A stretch of DNA of 64,000 bases, from contig NW_025901036.1 of assembly GCF_022539505.1 (NCBI RefSeq), forward strand, positions 1 through 64,000, given 5' to 3'. The notes under the pieces are model-generated. The model had not been told where the DNA came from. It did no database searches and saw only the letters and a list, made by a program, of their open reading frames with translations. Source of the DNA: Lolium rigidum (Eukaryota > Streptophyta > Magnoliopsida > Poales > Poaceae). Position 1 is the first letter of the stretch; each line of letters opens with the position of its first letter. The position numbers and the translations under genes are program-made. This document shows, one piece after another, positions 11,113 through 22,345 of this stretch.

Positions 11113-12441
11113 TCAAACTGATTGGTTGAATCTTACTAGTGCATGCAAAATCTCGGTAACAAACGAATGCGATGCTCCAGAATCAAACAACACTCTTGCA
11201 GGTATTGAGTTAACAGAGAACATACCCAGCACTACATCTGGTGCTTCCTGGGCTTCCTCGGCGTTCATGTGGAAGAGGCGGCCGCCGCGGTTGTTCGGGG
11301 TGAACTTCCTGCCGGTGGAGACACGGCGTTGCTGCTGAGCCGAGGTAGAGGCATTGGGGGTGGTCTTGGCGAGCTTCTTGGGGCACTCATTGGAGTAGTG
11401 TCCCACTATTCCGCATTCATAACAAGTCACAGTAGACTTGTCCTTGGGGGTGATAGGGATAGCGTTGCTCCCAGTCCTTGGAGCGAGTGTTGGTGTTGTT
11501 GTTGGGGGCTCTCATCGGGGCGCGGTTGAAGTTGTTGTTGTTGTTGGCATGGTGGTTGTTGTTGTTGTGGCCTCCTGGCCTTGAGTGTCCGCCACTCCGG
11601 TTTTGAAAACCCGGACGTGACATCTGCATCTGGGGCTTGTTGTTTCTTGGGGCGAACCCTCCGCTTGAGCTGGGGCGATACTTTGGGGTATTGCTGGGCC
11701 CACTCTGATTCATCATGCGGCGCTTGCGTTCTCGTTGGCTTGAAGCAGCTTGCCCTCCATCTGGATGGCGGAATCTACCAGGGCTTCAAGGTCGGCAAAG
11801 GGGATGTCGACTAGCACTATTTGCATTTCGTCGTGCAGTCCATTCAGGAACCTTTCCTTCCTCTTCTCAGTGGTGTCGGTCTCGTCCGGGGCGTACCTTG
11901 ACAGTGTGAGAAACATGTCGCGGTATTCTACCACATACATTCTACCTTGCTTGAGTTCCCTAAACTCATCCCTCATCTTCTTTATCAGACCCGGGGGCAC
12001 GTGATACTTGCTGAACTTGAGCTTGAAATCTGCCCAAGTCATGATCTGTCTGGCGTTCATGGCACGGGTGCTGGTCCACCAGGCTCTTGCAGGTCCTGCT
12101 AAGTAATGGGTGGCAAACAAGACTTTCTCTGCGGCTTCAACTCCCGCAACTTCTAGATTGTTCTCCATGGTCTGGAGCCAGTCGTCAGCATCGAGTGGCT
12201 CTTCTGTTTTGCTGAACACCGGAGGGTTGGTGTTTTGGAAATTCTTCAGCTTCGACCCTGGTTGATCATGGTTTCCATGGCCATGGTTGTTTTTAGCAAG
12301 CTGTTGAAGTGCTGCAATTTTGGCCTGTCGTTCAGCACTTTCAGCCTCTCTATCTTCCAGCATGATTTGCAACATCTGCATCATGGCATCTTGATTTGTG
12401 CTATGGGTTGGAGGGGCCATCTGAACATTGAGATAGATCAT
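11113..12441 (-). pseudogene. gag-protease of element E with frameshifts
   Basis: The gag starts at 12441 (MIYLNVQMAPPTHSTNQ; the second Met may be the true start). It carries a retrotransposon gag capsid domain: LDADDWLQTMENNLEVAG, ARAWWTSTRAMNARQIMTWA and FLNGLHDEMQIVLV. The frame shifts near 11722 into an Asn/Pro-rich linker (MMNQSGPSNTPKYRP..) and again between about 11430 and 11480 into the CCHC zinc knuckle (CYECGIVGHYSNEC) and the aspartic protease active site (VLFDSGASHSFVT). A third one-base loss near 11150 separates it from the RT frame. The shift near 11450 lies next to a CTGG, so some frameshifts could be base-calling errors. Confidence 0.85.
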
Positions 12442-12654
12442 GAGATAAGAGGGAATTTCTATGGCTTGTTTTGAGTAAGTTCAAAAGTTTAAAGCTTGAA
12501 AACTGGTCGTGTTGAAAACAAACACACTTTCATTCATGGCAAACAACACACATTACAAGATAACACACTAATGGTTTTAAGAACCATTTTTTTTCCAACC
12601 TACGATACAAGGGATCCTGATACAACTCACACCTACGCAAGTGAACAAGGGTAA

Positions 12655-13440
12655 CTACTCATCATCTACATCTATCGGCATGTAGTCATCTTCTCCGGCC
12701 TCTAGGAACTCGTAGTCCTCCACATCGGTGTTCTCATCCTCCTCGAAGTCGTCATCATCACTCAGGAAAGCTGCTCCTCCCTGAATGTCTTCACCTTCTT
12801 CTTCCATCTCCCTCATCTGGTCCACTTGGGCCTTGACAGTGGCCTCCAAGGATACTATCTTTGCGCGAAGGCGCGCAATGGTAGCGTCCTTCTTGGCACG
12901 CTGCTGGCGGAGTGACTTGCGGTCCTTTGCAAGCATCTTGATAGCATCGGCATGCTGAGCCAGTGCAAGGTGACTCTGGTTGGCGTAGACGCGCGAGTTG
13001 TCCAATTCCTTCTGAGTCTGGAACAACATAAAGTCCAGGTGCTCGACGTGGTGCTTCAGCTCGGGGTTGGATTGCAGGTCCATGGGTTCTCCAGCGGAAT
13101 TACGCCTTGCGAGGTGAGCAAAGCGAGCCTCTTGGAGTGCTCCCACATTCTGCCCGCACAGACGGGCAAGTGCTTCCTGAAGAGCATGAGCGAGTCCGTC
13201 CAGCCAGTTGCTTTCCCTGAAGGAAAAGAGGATCCTCTCAGAGGTAGGAGGCTCCATATTGCCCCTCAGATCAGTGGTGATAACCCACTGAAGTTCCCCT
13301 CCGGGCTGGTCGTTGACCTCGACTCTGTGAAACTCCGGGTGCGGGCGTCCGAGAAAGTCAGACAGGGCATCCAAATCCCTCTCGAACACCAGGCTCCCAC
13401 CATTTCCCAGCTGGTAAAACTTGGTGTTGGCGGGCTCCAT
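12655..13440 (-). CDS. Accessory ORF upstream of gag in element E (261 aa, coiled coil, acidic tail)
   Basis: An intact sense ORF between the primer-binding site and gag, starting MEPANTKFYQLGNGG. Residues ~1-120 are mixed. Residues ~135-215 look like a coiled coil (QKELDNSRVYANQSHLALAQ.., IARLRAKIVSLEATVKAQV). The last ~45 residues are strongly acidic (FLSDDDDFEEDENTDVED). It is longer and cleaner than the broken gag-pol of the same element. No catalytic motif is seen and I do not recognise a named family. The position suggests it is translated from the genomic or a spliced transcript before gag. A role in particle assembly or chromatin targeting would be speculation. Confidence 0.7.
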   Translation of the reverse strand: MEPANTKFYQLGNGGSLVFERDLDALSDFLGRPHPEFHRVEVNDQPGGELQWVITTDLRGNMEPPTSERILFSFRESNWLDGLAHALQEALARLCGQNVGALQEARFAHLARRNSAGEPMDLQSNPELKHHVEHLDFMLFQTQKELDNSRVYANQSHLALAQHADAIKMLAKDRKSLRQQRAKKDATIARLRAKIVSLEATVKAQVDQMREMEEEGEDIQGGAAFLSDDDDFEEDENTDVEDYEFLEAGEDDYMPIDVDDE

Positions 13441-13634
13441 CTGTAAGTTAGAGAGGTGAACAAGTGTGGCAAAATTTTAGGTATATTGCTAAGGAAGAGC
13501 ATGACTTCTTATTTCTAAAATATCTCATAGAGAAGAAAGTGACTTAGTTTTTCAGAAATATTCACTTCATTTGTTTTTGAAATTAAGTTTTTCAGAACGT
13601 CCATTCTAACTAGGGTCTCCTAAGGTCAAACAAT

Positions 13635-13647
13635 GGCTCTGATACCA
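13635..13647 (-). other. Primer-binding site of element E (initiator tRNA-Met type)
   Basis: On the minus strand TGGTATCAGAGCC, the classic plant retrotransposon PBS for initiator tRNA-Met, 3 nt after the LTR end at 13651. Confidence 0.92.
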
Positions 13648-13650
13648 ACT

Positions 13651-16600
13651 TGTCAACACCTGGATTTTTAAGTCCAGATGCCTATTATGCCATACATCGC
13701 AATCCCAGGAAGATTGTTTTTGCGAGACATAACAGTTGAATATCATAGAGTCATCATTCATTACAACACCATAGTAGTCATTACATAAAAAGGATCACAT
13801 GATCCGAGTCTCATTACAACACTTGATCTAATGATCATTACATAATACGTAGCGGAAGCGAAGTAGTAGTGGACTATCAATTCCACAGGCAACGCTTGAC
13901 GTCAGGAGAAGCTCCTAGTTGTCGTAGACGTCCTGCTGGCCATCATCTTCATACTGCTGTTCAGCTTCATAGTCTGGCCATTTGAATAGCCAGGGACACA
14001 GCCGTGAGTACTTTCAAGTACTCGCAAACTAATACTAATGTAAGCACTAACAGTTTGAGGGAAAGTGTGCTAAGCTCTAAGTTATTTGCATAAAGCCAAT
14101 TTTAGTTCATAAACACTTTAGTAAAAGACTCCTCATATGCTAACTAACTCAAGTGGGAACATTAGTGTCATTCCCACAACTCTGTTGTGATTCAAAATCA
14201 AAGTCACCTTTCAAATTCAAACCATAAGTCACCCTTTTATAAAAGTTCTGATGATGGAACAGTATGGCCTTTCCAACTGTCCATGACCGCGGACGCGGCT
14301 ATTCGAATAGGTTTACACTCTGCCGAGGTTGCACACTTGTGCCACAACATTTGATTACATCCGTCAAGGATAACCTTGAATAATCATAACTCAGTATGCG
14401 TATCATCAACCCTTAACCTTTCACTTACACACCCTAGTATAGGCACCTCTCCCCATGAGCTTGGCCTCCCGGTGATAGCCAACTGTTATCCCGGGAACTG
14501 CACAAGGCTTGGGTCATACATTCACGTCATTCCACTTTCAACGGAGGCAGCCTCGGCATAACCTCTATGATGCTTGTTCGAGAGGAACCCATACTAAGAC
14601 ACATAAATTTCCAGCTAAAGCCTTACCCATAATCAGGTATTGTGGGGGTACTAAAGAATTGGAATGGTATCGCATCCGAACCCAATCATCAGTTTTCATC
14701 AAAGACACCATTTTATTCAAGTCACATTCACCTTCAAAATCTTTCAATAGAATGACTCATCATTCCAAGGTTTTCAGAATTCAAAAGTTTCACAAGTTCC
14801 CAGCTAGAGTAGTCATTTTTAATTTAGCACTAGCAACTAAGCATGAGGGGTGCTAACTAGCTTGTAGCTTTCTAGGCTAACTTTGATACTCTTGTACTAC
14901 TTCACAACTAGACTCAAGTTAACTATAAAAGTAAGCTTGGAAATCAAAGTAAATCTTTGAGAGATAAAAACTGGGATTTGTAAAGTGGAACACAAGTTAA
15001 TAGGGCAATGGTGCCTTGCTCAAGGATAGCTTTGCACTAAGGTAGCTTGCAAGAATATTAGCTTGCCTTGGTTGGTGTACTGATCAAAGTGGTCTTCTTC
15101 TTCCTGGAAGTAGACCTCCTCCTCCTGGTACTCCTCGGTACTAGCGTCTAAAATCGAATACGAAGTATACAATCACCAAGCAAGTCTTAGGGCTACACTA
15201 ATCACACACAGGGTTCACACAAGCTATTCTATCATCACACACTAATCAAAAGGGGTTGGCTTGTGTGTTAAGAAAACTTGTATGAGAGAAATAATTTCCT
15301 CTCATTGAATCATTTTACAATTTAATTTCCTCAAACAATAATAAGGTATGAATTCATGTTGATCAAGGTCAACAATTCATATCTATCATTTGGGGAAGAT
15401 GATTTAAATGAGGTATTAACCTCATACCATTTAAACCTTAATCTTACAACAATTCAATGTCTCTAAGCAATCCATTATGAGATTATATAGACCAAGTCAA
15501 CACCTCACTTTGAATTACTTAGGACCATAATTTAAATGAGAGGGAACCTCTCATACTATTTGAGAAATAATTTTGGATGATTTAAATGAACTAGAAATAG
15601 CCACATAGCCATTATGTTGCTCTAGTCCATGATCATACAAACAACTATGTGATGTTTTTACATAAACATGTAGAGTATGTGAAATGTGATTTATGAGAGT
15701 TGGAAACAACTCAAAATCACTTAGGGTTGATTTTTAGTAATTGTTTGAAGTTACAAAAGTCCATGCCTTGTTATTTTTGTCACATTAATTCTACAAAAAA
15801 AACTAACGGTGAGACCAGTGGGGTTGGATAGAGATTTTCCTAAGCTTTCCAACAATACCAAATTCATCAAATTTGGCCCAGTGGATTTGAATCTATTCAA
15901 TTTTTAAAATGGAACCAGTAAGCAATTCTGAATTATAACAGAAAATCGAATTTGAACTAAACGGGCCGGCGGGAAAACTAACTGGGCCCAAACCGTTTAA
16001 AAAAACAAAGGCCAGCCCACCACGCGTCCAGCACGTGTGGGCTGCCTGACAGGGTGGGGGCCACTCGTCAGCGGGGGTAACTCACTGAATCGGTACGCTG
16101 CTCGTGAGGCGTTGGATTAGACGAGGATCTGACGGTGGAGCATCGTCATCGTCGGCGGCGAGAAGCAGTTGCTGGCACGGTGGAGGTAGGGGGTCGGCGG
16201 CGATCCTGGGCTCCGGCGATCGACGGCGTTGGTGCAGGGTGATGTTGCGGACGACGGCGAGGCGGCTGGTACTGACGGCGACTCCAACGGTGGACGAAAT
16301 CGACGGCGCCCTTCTCAGCACCGCCGCGGGCTTCGGTGACAAATTGCACGGCTACGGTGGGAATTGGAGAGGGGGAAGAGGTCGAGGAAGCTCAGTGGGA
16401 TGAGAGGGGAGGAGTGGTGTGAGAAATCCATCGCGGGAGGGCCTCCTTTTATAGCCTCCAGGGGTGTCTGAGGCGCGGGAGTGAGGTCATCGGCGTCGAC
16501 GGTGATACAGTGGCAGGGAGGTTCTGGCGATGACGCAGGCGAGTAGGCGACGTCCTGGCGGTCACGTCGAGCGTCAGCGCGCTGAAAACGATGGTCCGTG

Positions 16601-16982
16601 GCGCTTTTCATCGTCCTCGCGTCCTCATGCCCGTGGCGGATGGCGTCGTCCATGGTGTCGTGTGCAGGGTTCCCGCGGTCCAGTGGACTTGTCTATGGCG
16701 TTGCTGGTGTCACGGGGGTCCTTCTGGCGCAGAGAGAGAGCGAAAGGGTCAACGGAGCTGGTGTCAATGAGAATGGTGTTTTTGCTTTTCTTTGTGATCA
16801 CGAGGGATCAAGGGTAGGGTTTTAGTACATTGGTAAGGGTTGCAATCACACATCATGGCAAAGTCACACCAATGCACACATACTATGCATAACACTATAT
16901 GCAAGTTAAAAGTTTTTGTTAGTTGCTAAATTTGAATTTTGGAAACCACCATTCTCATTGATTTGAAATTTGGGATGTTACA
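13651..16982 (-). repeat. 5' LTR of element E (3.3 kb)
   Basis: On the minus strand it starts TGTAACATCCCAAATTTC (ending at 16982) and ends ..CCAGGTGTTGACA (13651). A TATAAAAGG promoter element lies at 16447-16453 on the minus strand, so U3 is about 0.5 kb and R-U5 about 2.8 kb, unusually long. The GC-rich part at about 16080-16800 yields several spurious ORFs on both strands; they have no matching partner in the related LTRs and are left out. Confidence 0.88.
16445..16455 (-). promoter_or_regulatory. TATA box in the LTR of element E
   Basis: CTATAAAAGGA on the minus strand. The related LTR fragments F (16993-16999) and G (21683-21690) have the same motif at the homologous place, which supports its role. 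Confidence 0.7.
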
Positions 16983-18583
16983 GGCTTGCTCCTTTTATAG
17001 CGGCGAGGGGTGGCCAAGGCAGGTCATCGTCGTCGACGGTGCTACAGCAGCGGAGGGGCGTGGGCGCTGACGCAGCGAGGTTCCTGGCGTCACGGTGAGT
17101 ACGACGGGCGTGACGGCATAGGAAATGGTGGACGGTGGCGGTCATCATCGTCGTTTGGCCGTGCGGTAACGTTGCGGAGGATGGTGACGATGGCGTCGGC
17201 TATAGGGCTTGACCGAGCCAATGAGGATGTCTGGGAGGTAGGTAGCATCGTGGCGGAGCTGTGGGCGAGAGGAGAGGTTGCGAGCTGGTCGGAGTCAGCG
17301 GGGCGACGTCACGTACTGGCGCGTCCAGGGCGTGTCCTGGCACGCTCTGGCGCGTTCTAGGCGTCACTGTGCACGGGCTGGCCAGGTCAGTGTGGTGATC
17401 TCCTCTGTCCTTGGCGAGTACGAGCGTGACCAGGGGAGTGAGGTAGGCTTAGTTGACAAGGTGGGAGGGAAAGGAGAGGGCTGGTGATAGGGGTTGGCAT
17501 GGTGTGTGCATGGGCTCACGGCATGGCATGATTTTGATCATTTTCGTGCAGGAGTAGTGGTACCAATGCTTGGCAAAGTTTACTGGGTGCAAGGGTGAGC
17601 TTGTGGTGACAATTTGTGTGATGGTTGAGGCTAAAGCCCACCAGGTTTTAGAGTGTGTGGAGTTGGTGGAATTGTGCACATAAGGTGTTTGATGTAATGG
17701 CCGAAAGAGAAAAGTTTTTGAATTTTGTCAAACTTTGTGGTGGAGTTGATTCAAATCATATTTGGCACACTTTGATGGTCTTGGTTGATCAAAAGGAGTT
17801 GATTTGAGAAAAACCAAATGTGGTATGATCTAGAATCTGATTTGGTGTTGCAACTTTGCACTCTTATATTAAGCAAAGGAGAAAGATTTTGCTATGTTGG
17901 TCTTTACCAAAGTTGTTCATATTGATGAGGTCTTGGATGAGGTGCAAAGAGTTGAGAGGGTTTGGTTTAGAAATCTCTTAATACAGGGGCTCAAAGTGGG
18001 TAAGATGTTAAAATTGTCACATGTGACCATTATCACATGTCACTTGATTTTTATTTTTCTTTTGATTTGATTTTGGTTTTCTTGATTCAAAAGTGATTCT
18101 TATTAGTTTAGTAAGGTTTCCAAACCATTGAAACAAAGAAAAAAGGTCTAGGTTAAAGATTTGCAAAAGTGGCCATAGCCTCATATGTGGATTTCATGTT
18201 TTTATTTTATTTTCTTTTTCTTTGACCAAAGGTCCTTGTTTTGGGTTCAAAGAGTGTTAGGTTAAGTTTACTAATGGTTTACAACCATTTAGGTAAGGTA
18301 AATAGGGCATAGGCCATTATTTGGAGAAATAGCCATACGCCCACATATACCTCACTTTTTTATTTTCTTTTCTTTTTAGTTGTTCCTCTTGGGTTTTGAA
18401 AAGGGTAGGGTTTTAGGGTTTAGAACCTTTCAAAATACTTCACACAAGCATCATGGAAAAACTCACCACCATTGGGTATGAGCACTATGCACCTTATAGA
18501 ACTCAAATTAAGTTTTTGTTGGTTCCAATTTTTGAAAAAGGGAAATTCATTTTCTTCTTTGTTTGGAAATTTGGGATGTTACA
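16983..18583 (-). repeat. LTR fragment of element F (related to E), cut by E
   Basis: On the minus strand it begins TGTAACATCCCAAATTTC at 18583, like the E LTR. It runs about 1.6 kb to a TATAAAAGG box at 16993-16999, then is interrupted by E. Just after E's end the sequence (CTCCTTTTATAGCGGCGAGG..) parallels 16442-16560 inside E's LTR, so E inserted into a homologous LTR. The other part of F is expected beyond the left edge of the window. The minor GC-rich ORFs here are not credible genes. Confidence 0.78.
16991..17000 (-). promoter_or_regulatory. TATA box of LTR F
   Basis: CTATAAAAGG on the minus strand; element E begins only about 10 bp downstream, separating this promoter from its own transcript. 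Confidence 0.6.
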
Positions 18584-19204
18584 CTTGTTAACCTATATGA
18601 ACAAAAAACTTAGGAGCACCACCATTAGTATCTCCCCTTATAAGTATCTCCACGTTCATGAAATGTATTATAGTGTTAATTTCTTTTGTAGACACCGTGG
18701 GGACCCAGTTGTCCGAAATACCCGTTATGCATTCAACTCACGATCCCATGATCAGTGTACCGTGAGCACATAACCGAACTGATAAACAGAGTTACAACAT
18801 CCATACATAGTACCGAAATAAGTCTTACAAATGGTCACATGACCAAGTCTTACATAAATGCCACTTCAGGCTAAATTCAACAAACACTTGCAGCGGATAC
18901 AAATCAACAACGTCGGGCCCAAGTCGTGCCTTAAACCTATAGGCAGCTGACCGGGAGATCGTCCTAAGTCACATAGTCATCATGGTAACCTCCATCATCT
19001 TCATACTCCTCCTCATAGTCTAGCCAAGTTAATAGCCAGGAACAAAGCCGTGAGTACATTGAAATTATACTCGCAAAACCATCAAGAAGGTACTTTGCAA
19101 GATAAAAAGTGCTAAACTAAGATGACAAGAGGGAAATGACTAGTTTCTCTTGTGGATATAGCATTTAGAAGAGAAGCAGTTTCTCTTGTAGACATGGCAT
19201 CCCT

Positions 19205-19396
19205 ATATCTTTGTTCAAGAAGATACTTCAAAAAAGGTTCTACGACATCTCTATATCTTCGTTGAAGAAGACACTTCAAAAGAGGTCCTACGACATCTCT
19301 CTATCTTTGTTGAAGAATACACTTCAAAAGAGGTCCTACAACATCTTTATATCTTTGTTGAAGAAGATACTTCAAAAGAGGTTCTACGACATAAAG
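19205..19396 (+). repeat. 48-bp minisatellite, four copies, inside LTR G
   Basis: Four head-to-tail copies of a ~48-bp unit with core GAAGA.ACTTCAAAAGAGGT and CTACGACATCTCTATATCTT. The period is a multiple of three, so one frame (19211-19402, plus) reads as a repeating 16-residue pattern K.LQKR.YDI.IS.L. It runs opposite to LTR transcription and is more likely a by-product of the 48-bp period than a gene. Confidence 0.85.
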
Positions 19397-21682
19397 CATT
19401 AGGATGGGGTAACCCTATTTATTTCCTTTCCGGACATCTCCATTTTTTGAAGGGGTCAGCCATCTCCATATGGCCCAACAAGACATGCCCGTACCCTTCC
19501 GGTACCCCGAAACAAGTTCCTTTTTCCTTTGATAAACACTTTCTAAAAGAAAACACATCAGGCTAAGCAACGACCATTCCAACCGTCCATGACCGCAGAC
19601 ACGGCTATTCGAATAGATTTGACTCTGCAGAGTTTGCCCACTTTTCCTAAAAGATCCGCGAGTTTATCATGTGGGCAACTTCCCCGCATATGAAGTATGC
19701 CATGACAAAAACTCGGACATAACCTTTCGCTCTTCGCCTTAACATGTGAACCTACCCTATGGAGGATGTACCTCCCCGGCAAACCAAGGCAGCTCACCTC
19801 ACTTTGAGTGTGACTCCATTGCCACGGCGGGAGACCCATAGTGTCTTCCGGACGGGTAGCCCCGAAGGCATCCCGTTATACGATTGTCTCCACCAACGAC
19901 AATCCGGATTCCGGGGTGTCATCACCCTTATATAGTTGCGAGTTTCCCACATTAACTTGAACAAACTACGAGCTAAGCCCCATGCCCATGTTGGGGTAAT
20001 CTGGTTGAGCGGATTAATTTGCATGGGTGAATACTTAGGAGCCAATATTTTTGAAAAACTTATTTTTCCTTCCATCCAACTTTACCAAGATCCTTTCCTT
20101 TCATAAGCATACACTTGGATAAAACCAACTTACCCAAGGTTTTCAAAATTCTTTAGACAAGGTATTTTTCCAAGGGGTTCCCAACCTATAGTTTTGTTGA
20201 GGTCAACTACATCAAGGAGGATGATGCTAGTCATCAAACCACTAAGGGAGATATTTGAGGTGTCAAAGGGGAAATCAAACATACTTAGGGTAAGTATGCA
20301 TAGTGTCAACATAAGTAGAATCAACCCAAGATGGATCAAGAGAAAATGATAGCAAGAAGATAGACAACAACAAGTAATACAATATCAACAGATCAAAAGA
20401 TGGCTTGCCTTGGTTGGCTAGTCAATGGTCTTCCTCAAATCCTTCATCCACTTCTTCTCCTTCAACTTCACCCACGTTCGAATCTAGTGTCGCAAAGATA
20501 AAAGAGCAACAACATACAATCAACACCATGATTCAAACTCACAAGCAAGATTTTAAATAAAAAAAAGTCTAAATATTAAGGGGTACTTGTTTTGTAGTAA
20601 TAAAACATGGGTTGGCCATTTTTATGAAAAAGGGGTGGTTAAAGGTTTGAATAAAACAAGAGGGTTTTGGTTCAACATTTCATGTGAAACACAAATAACA
20701 CTAAAAATAGCAGTTTAGCATGAACAGAGGTTAACACTAATTTTTCTAGATGGCCAGTACTAAAATAAGACTAGCAAAACTGGATCCACTCAAAAAGATT
20801 AATCATACAATTTTAGAAATTAACTTGAATCATAACTATACATAGAGCAAGATACATATACCAAAAATCGTTGAAAATCCTAAAAATATGGGACCAGGGG
20901 CATCTGAAAGGTTTTGAAAATGTGGTTCTAACACAATTGGTTTCACTCAATTTGGATGAACTAAACTCAAGTTATTAGCATTTTGGTTCTCTGGTTTATA
21001 ATCAAATTTTAAACAGAGATTCGAATTTTTAAACAAATAAAATGGGCGGGAACGAATTGGGCCGTGCCGGGGTGCAGAGATGGGCCAGCCCAAGGGGAAA
21101 ATGCAGGTGGAGCGGGAGAAAAAGAGAAAGAGAAAAAGAAAAGGGGCAGGTCCCGTGGCAGGCCAGGCCTGCATGGCCACCGTGGCGTGCATGGCCCATG
21201 CAGCCACGAGATGGGGATCAGACGGCCTGAGGGCGTCGTCTCCTCCACGTCCACGCGGTTCGCGGCGGCCGGGAAAACAAAGAGGGATGGGGGCAGGGCA
21301 GGGCTCACGGGCGAGGCTCGGCGGCGGTTGGCGACGGCGAGGCGGGGTGGCAGCTTCACGCGGGCGTCCAGGGGTGGCCTTGGCGTCGTCCAGATCCTCC
21401 TCCGTAGCAGCTCCCGGCGTCGTCCTCTTCATGGCAACCGTCGGCTCGAGCGTGGCGGCGGCGTCCTCCGGCGAACAGGTCCACGGCGAGGGTCACATTA
21501 GACGGTGCAAAGGTAGGGGAGGGTAATGGACACGAGGGGGCAGGGGAGCGGCGGAGGCGAGCTCCACGGGCAGCCTGCCAGCGTCGTCGAGCAGTGGCAG
21601 CTCGAGCAGCACTTGGCGTGTCTAGCAGCGTGGCTAGGGTGGTGGAGTTTTGTGGAAGGAGCAGAGAGGGGAGCGGTGGGGG

Positions 21683-21690
21683 TTTTTATA
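21683..21690 (-). promoter_or_regulatory. TATA box of LTR G
   Basis: TATAAAAA on the minus strand, homologous in position to the boxes in E and F. Only about 8 bp upstream of it remain before the Helitron H1 boundary. Confidence 0.55.
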
Positions 21691-21698
21691 GGGGCAGA

Positions 21699-22345
21699 CC
21701 AGGAAAAATGCCCGTGCGATGCACCGGGAGACTAAAATAAATGAATATAATTAGGCAGTCGGGCCCATTGTCAAGAGCAACCTGGCATGTCATGTTCCTT
21801 TACCGAACGAAGGAACCGCCCTCCTCCAAGACCAACGCCATGCTAGCGCCCACCTCAACACCCTCTTAGTAACCAGAACGGAGGTGCTGGCGTATTGCTG
21901 CACCGTGAGCTCGTTCTCCTGCAACAAGGGCGCCAGTGACCCGTACGCTAGCTACGTCCCGCCTCCCACACCGGGTTGGCGGGTCGAGCGCGCCGGGTTG
22001 TGGCAGGTCTTGGATTCTGGCGTGGACACGGTGCTGCTATAGTCCGCGCTTGTCAGGGCAATTGCGGCGGCGAGATCTGCAGCTGCTGCGTGAGGTTGGG
22101 ATCGAGTTCCGGGGTACTTAGACGATGAGTGCTCTGGGTCGTGGGGAGCGAAGTGACCATCCGCTTCTCGTAGCTGTTGCAGAGGAGGCCGACACTGGGT
22201 TGGTGAAATACGGTGTCGCGCTGGAGCACAGGGAGGAGAATCTAAGAAGTTCGCGAAAGGCCCACCGACTGTTCATGGCAAGTGAAGTAATTTTGACGAA
22301 AATTAAGGGTAGTAAAAAACGGACGATGGAACCACTTTTCTCTTC
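21699..22345 (-). mobile_element. Helitron H1 (small, minus strand)
   Basis: The 3' end on the minus strand reads CCCGGTGCATCGCACGGGCA (hairpin stem CCCG..CGGG), then TTTTTCCTGG at 21699, a CTRR terminus followed by host T (21698). The 5' end is degenerate near 22345, where TGAAGAGAAAAGTGGTTCC resembles the subterminal part of the better 5' ends at 28307, 61146 and 63240. The interior (about 640 bp) holds GC-rich, gene-like but unassignable sequence. No RepHel, so non-autonomous. Confidence 0.6.

Larger units (their letters stand above)
9990..16982 (-). mobile_element. Element E: Tekay-like Gypsy retrotransposon, 5' part, minus strand
   Basis: In element order (right to left): a 3.3-kb LTR (16982-13651), a tRNA-Met primer-binding site (13647-13635), an accessory ORF (13440-12655), gag (12441 onwards), zinc knuckle, aspartic protease and reverse transcriptase, which stops abruptly at the edge of element D (9984). 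Gag and RT sequence, the long LTR and the Met-type PBS fit the Tekay/Del chromovirus lineage. RNase H, integrase, chromodomain and 3' LTR are expected left of D, outside the window. The right end lies in the LTR of element F; GGCTT at 16983-16987 would be its TSD copy. Confidence 0.8.
18688..21698 (-). repeat. Long LTR fragment G (Tekay-like), minus orientation
   Basis: Starts TGTAGACACCGTGGGGACCC (the LTR 3' end in minus orientation). It shares the organisation and phrases of the E LTR: TAGCCAGG.ACA.AGCCGTGAGTAC near 19030, the ATTCGAATAG..GACTCTGC block near 19605, and a TATAAAA box at 21683-21690. No primer-binding site is seen left of 18688, so it is a 3' LTR or a solo LTR. The U3 part is missing because Helitron H1 begins at 21699. 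ORFs at 21000-21530 lie in GC-rich LTR leader sequence and are not convincing. Confidence 0.65.

Noticed and set aside
16104..17487. Several GC-rich ORFs of 70-116 codons on both strands
   Set aside because: They lie in long LTRs (E, F) and overlap each other on both strands with Arg/Gly-rich, motif-free products; the frame is not kept between the E and F LTRs.
20947..21526. Overlapping 116-161-codon ORFs on both strands
   Set aside because: GC-rich leader part of LTR G; low-complexity Arg/Pro-rich products, no conserved domain.
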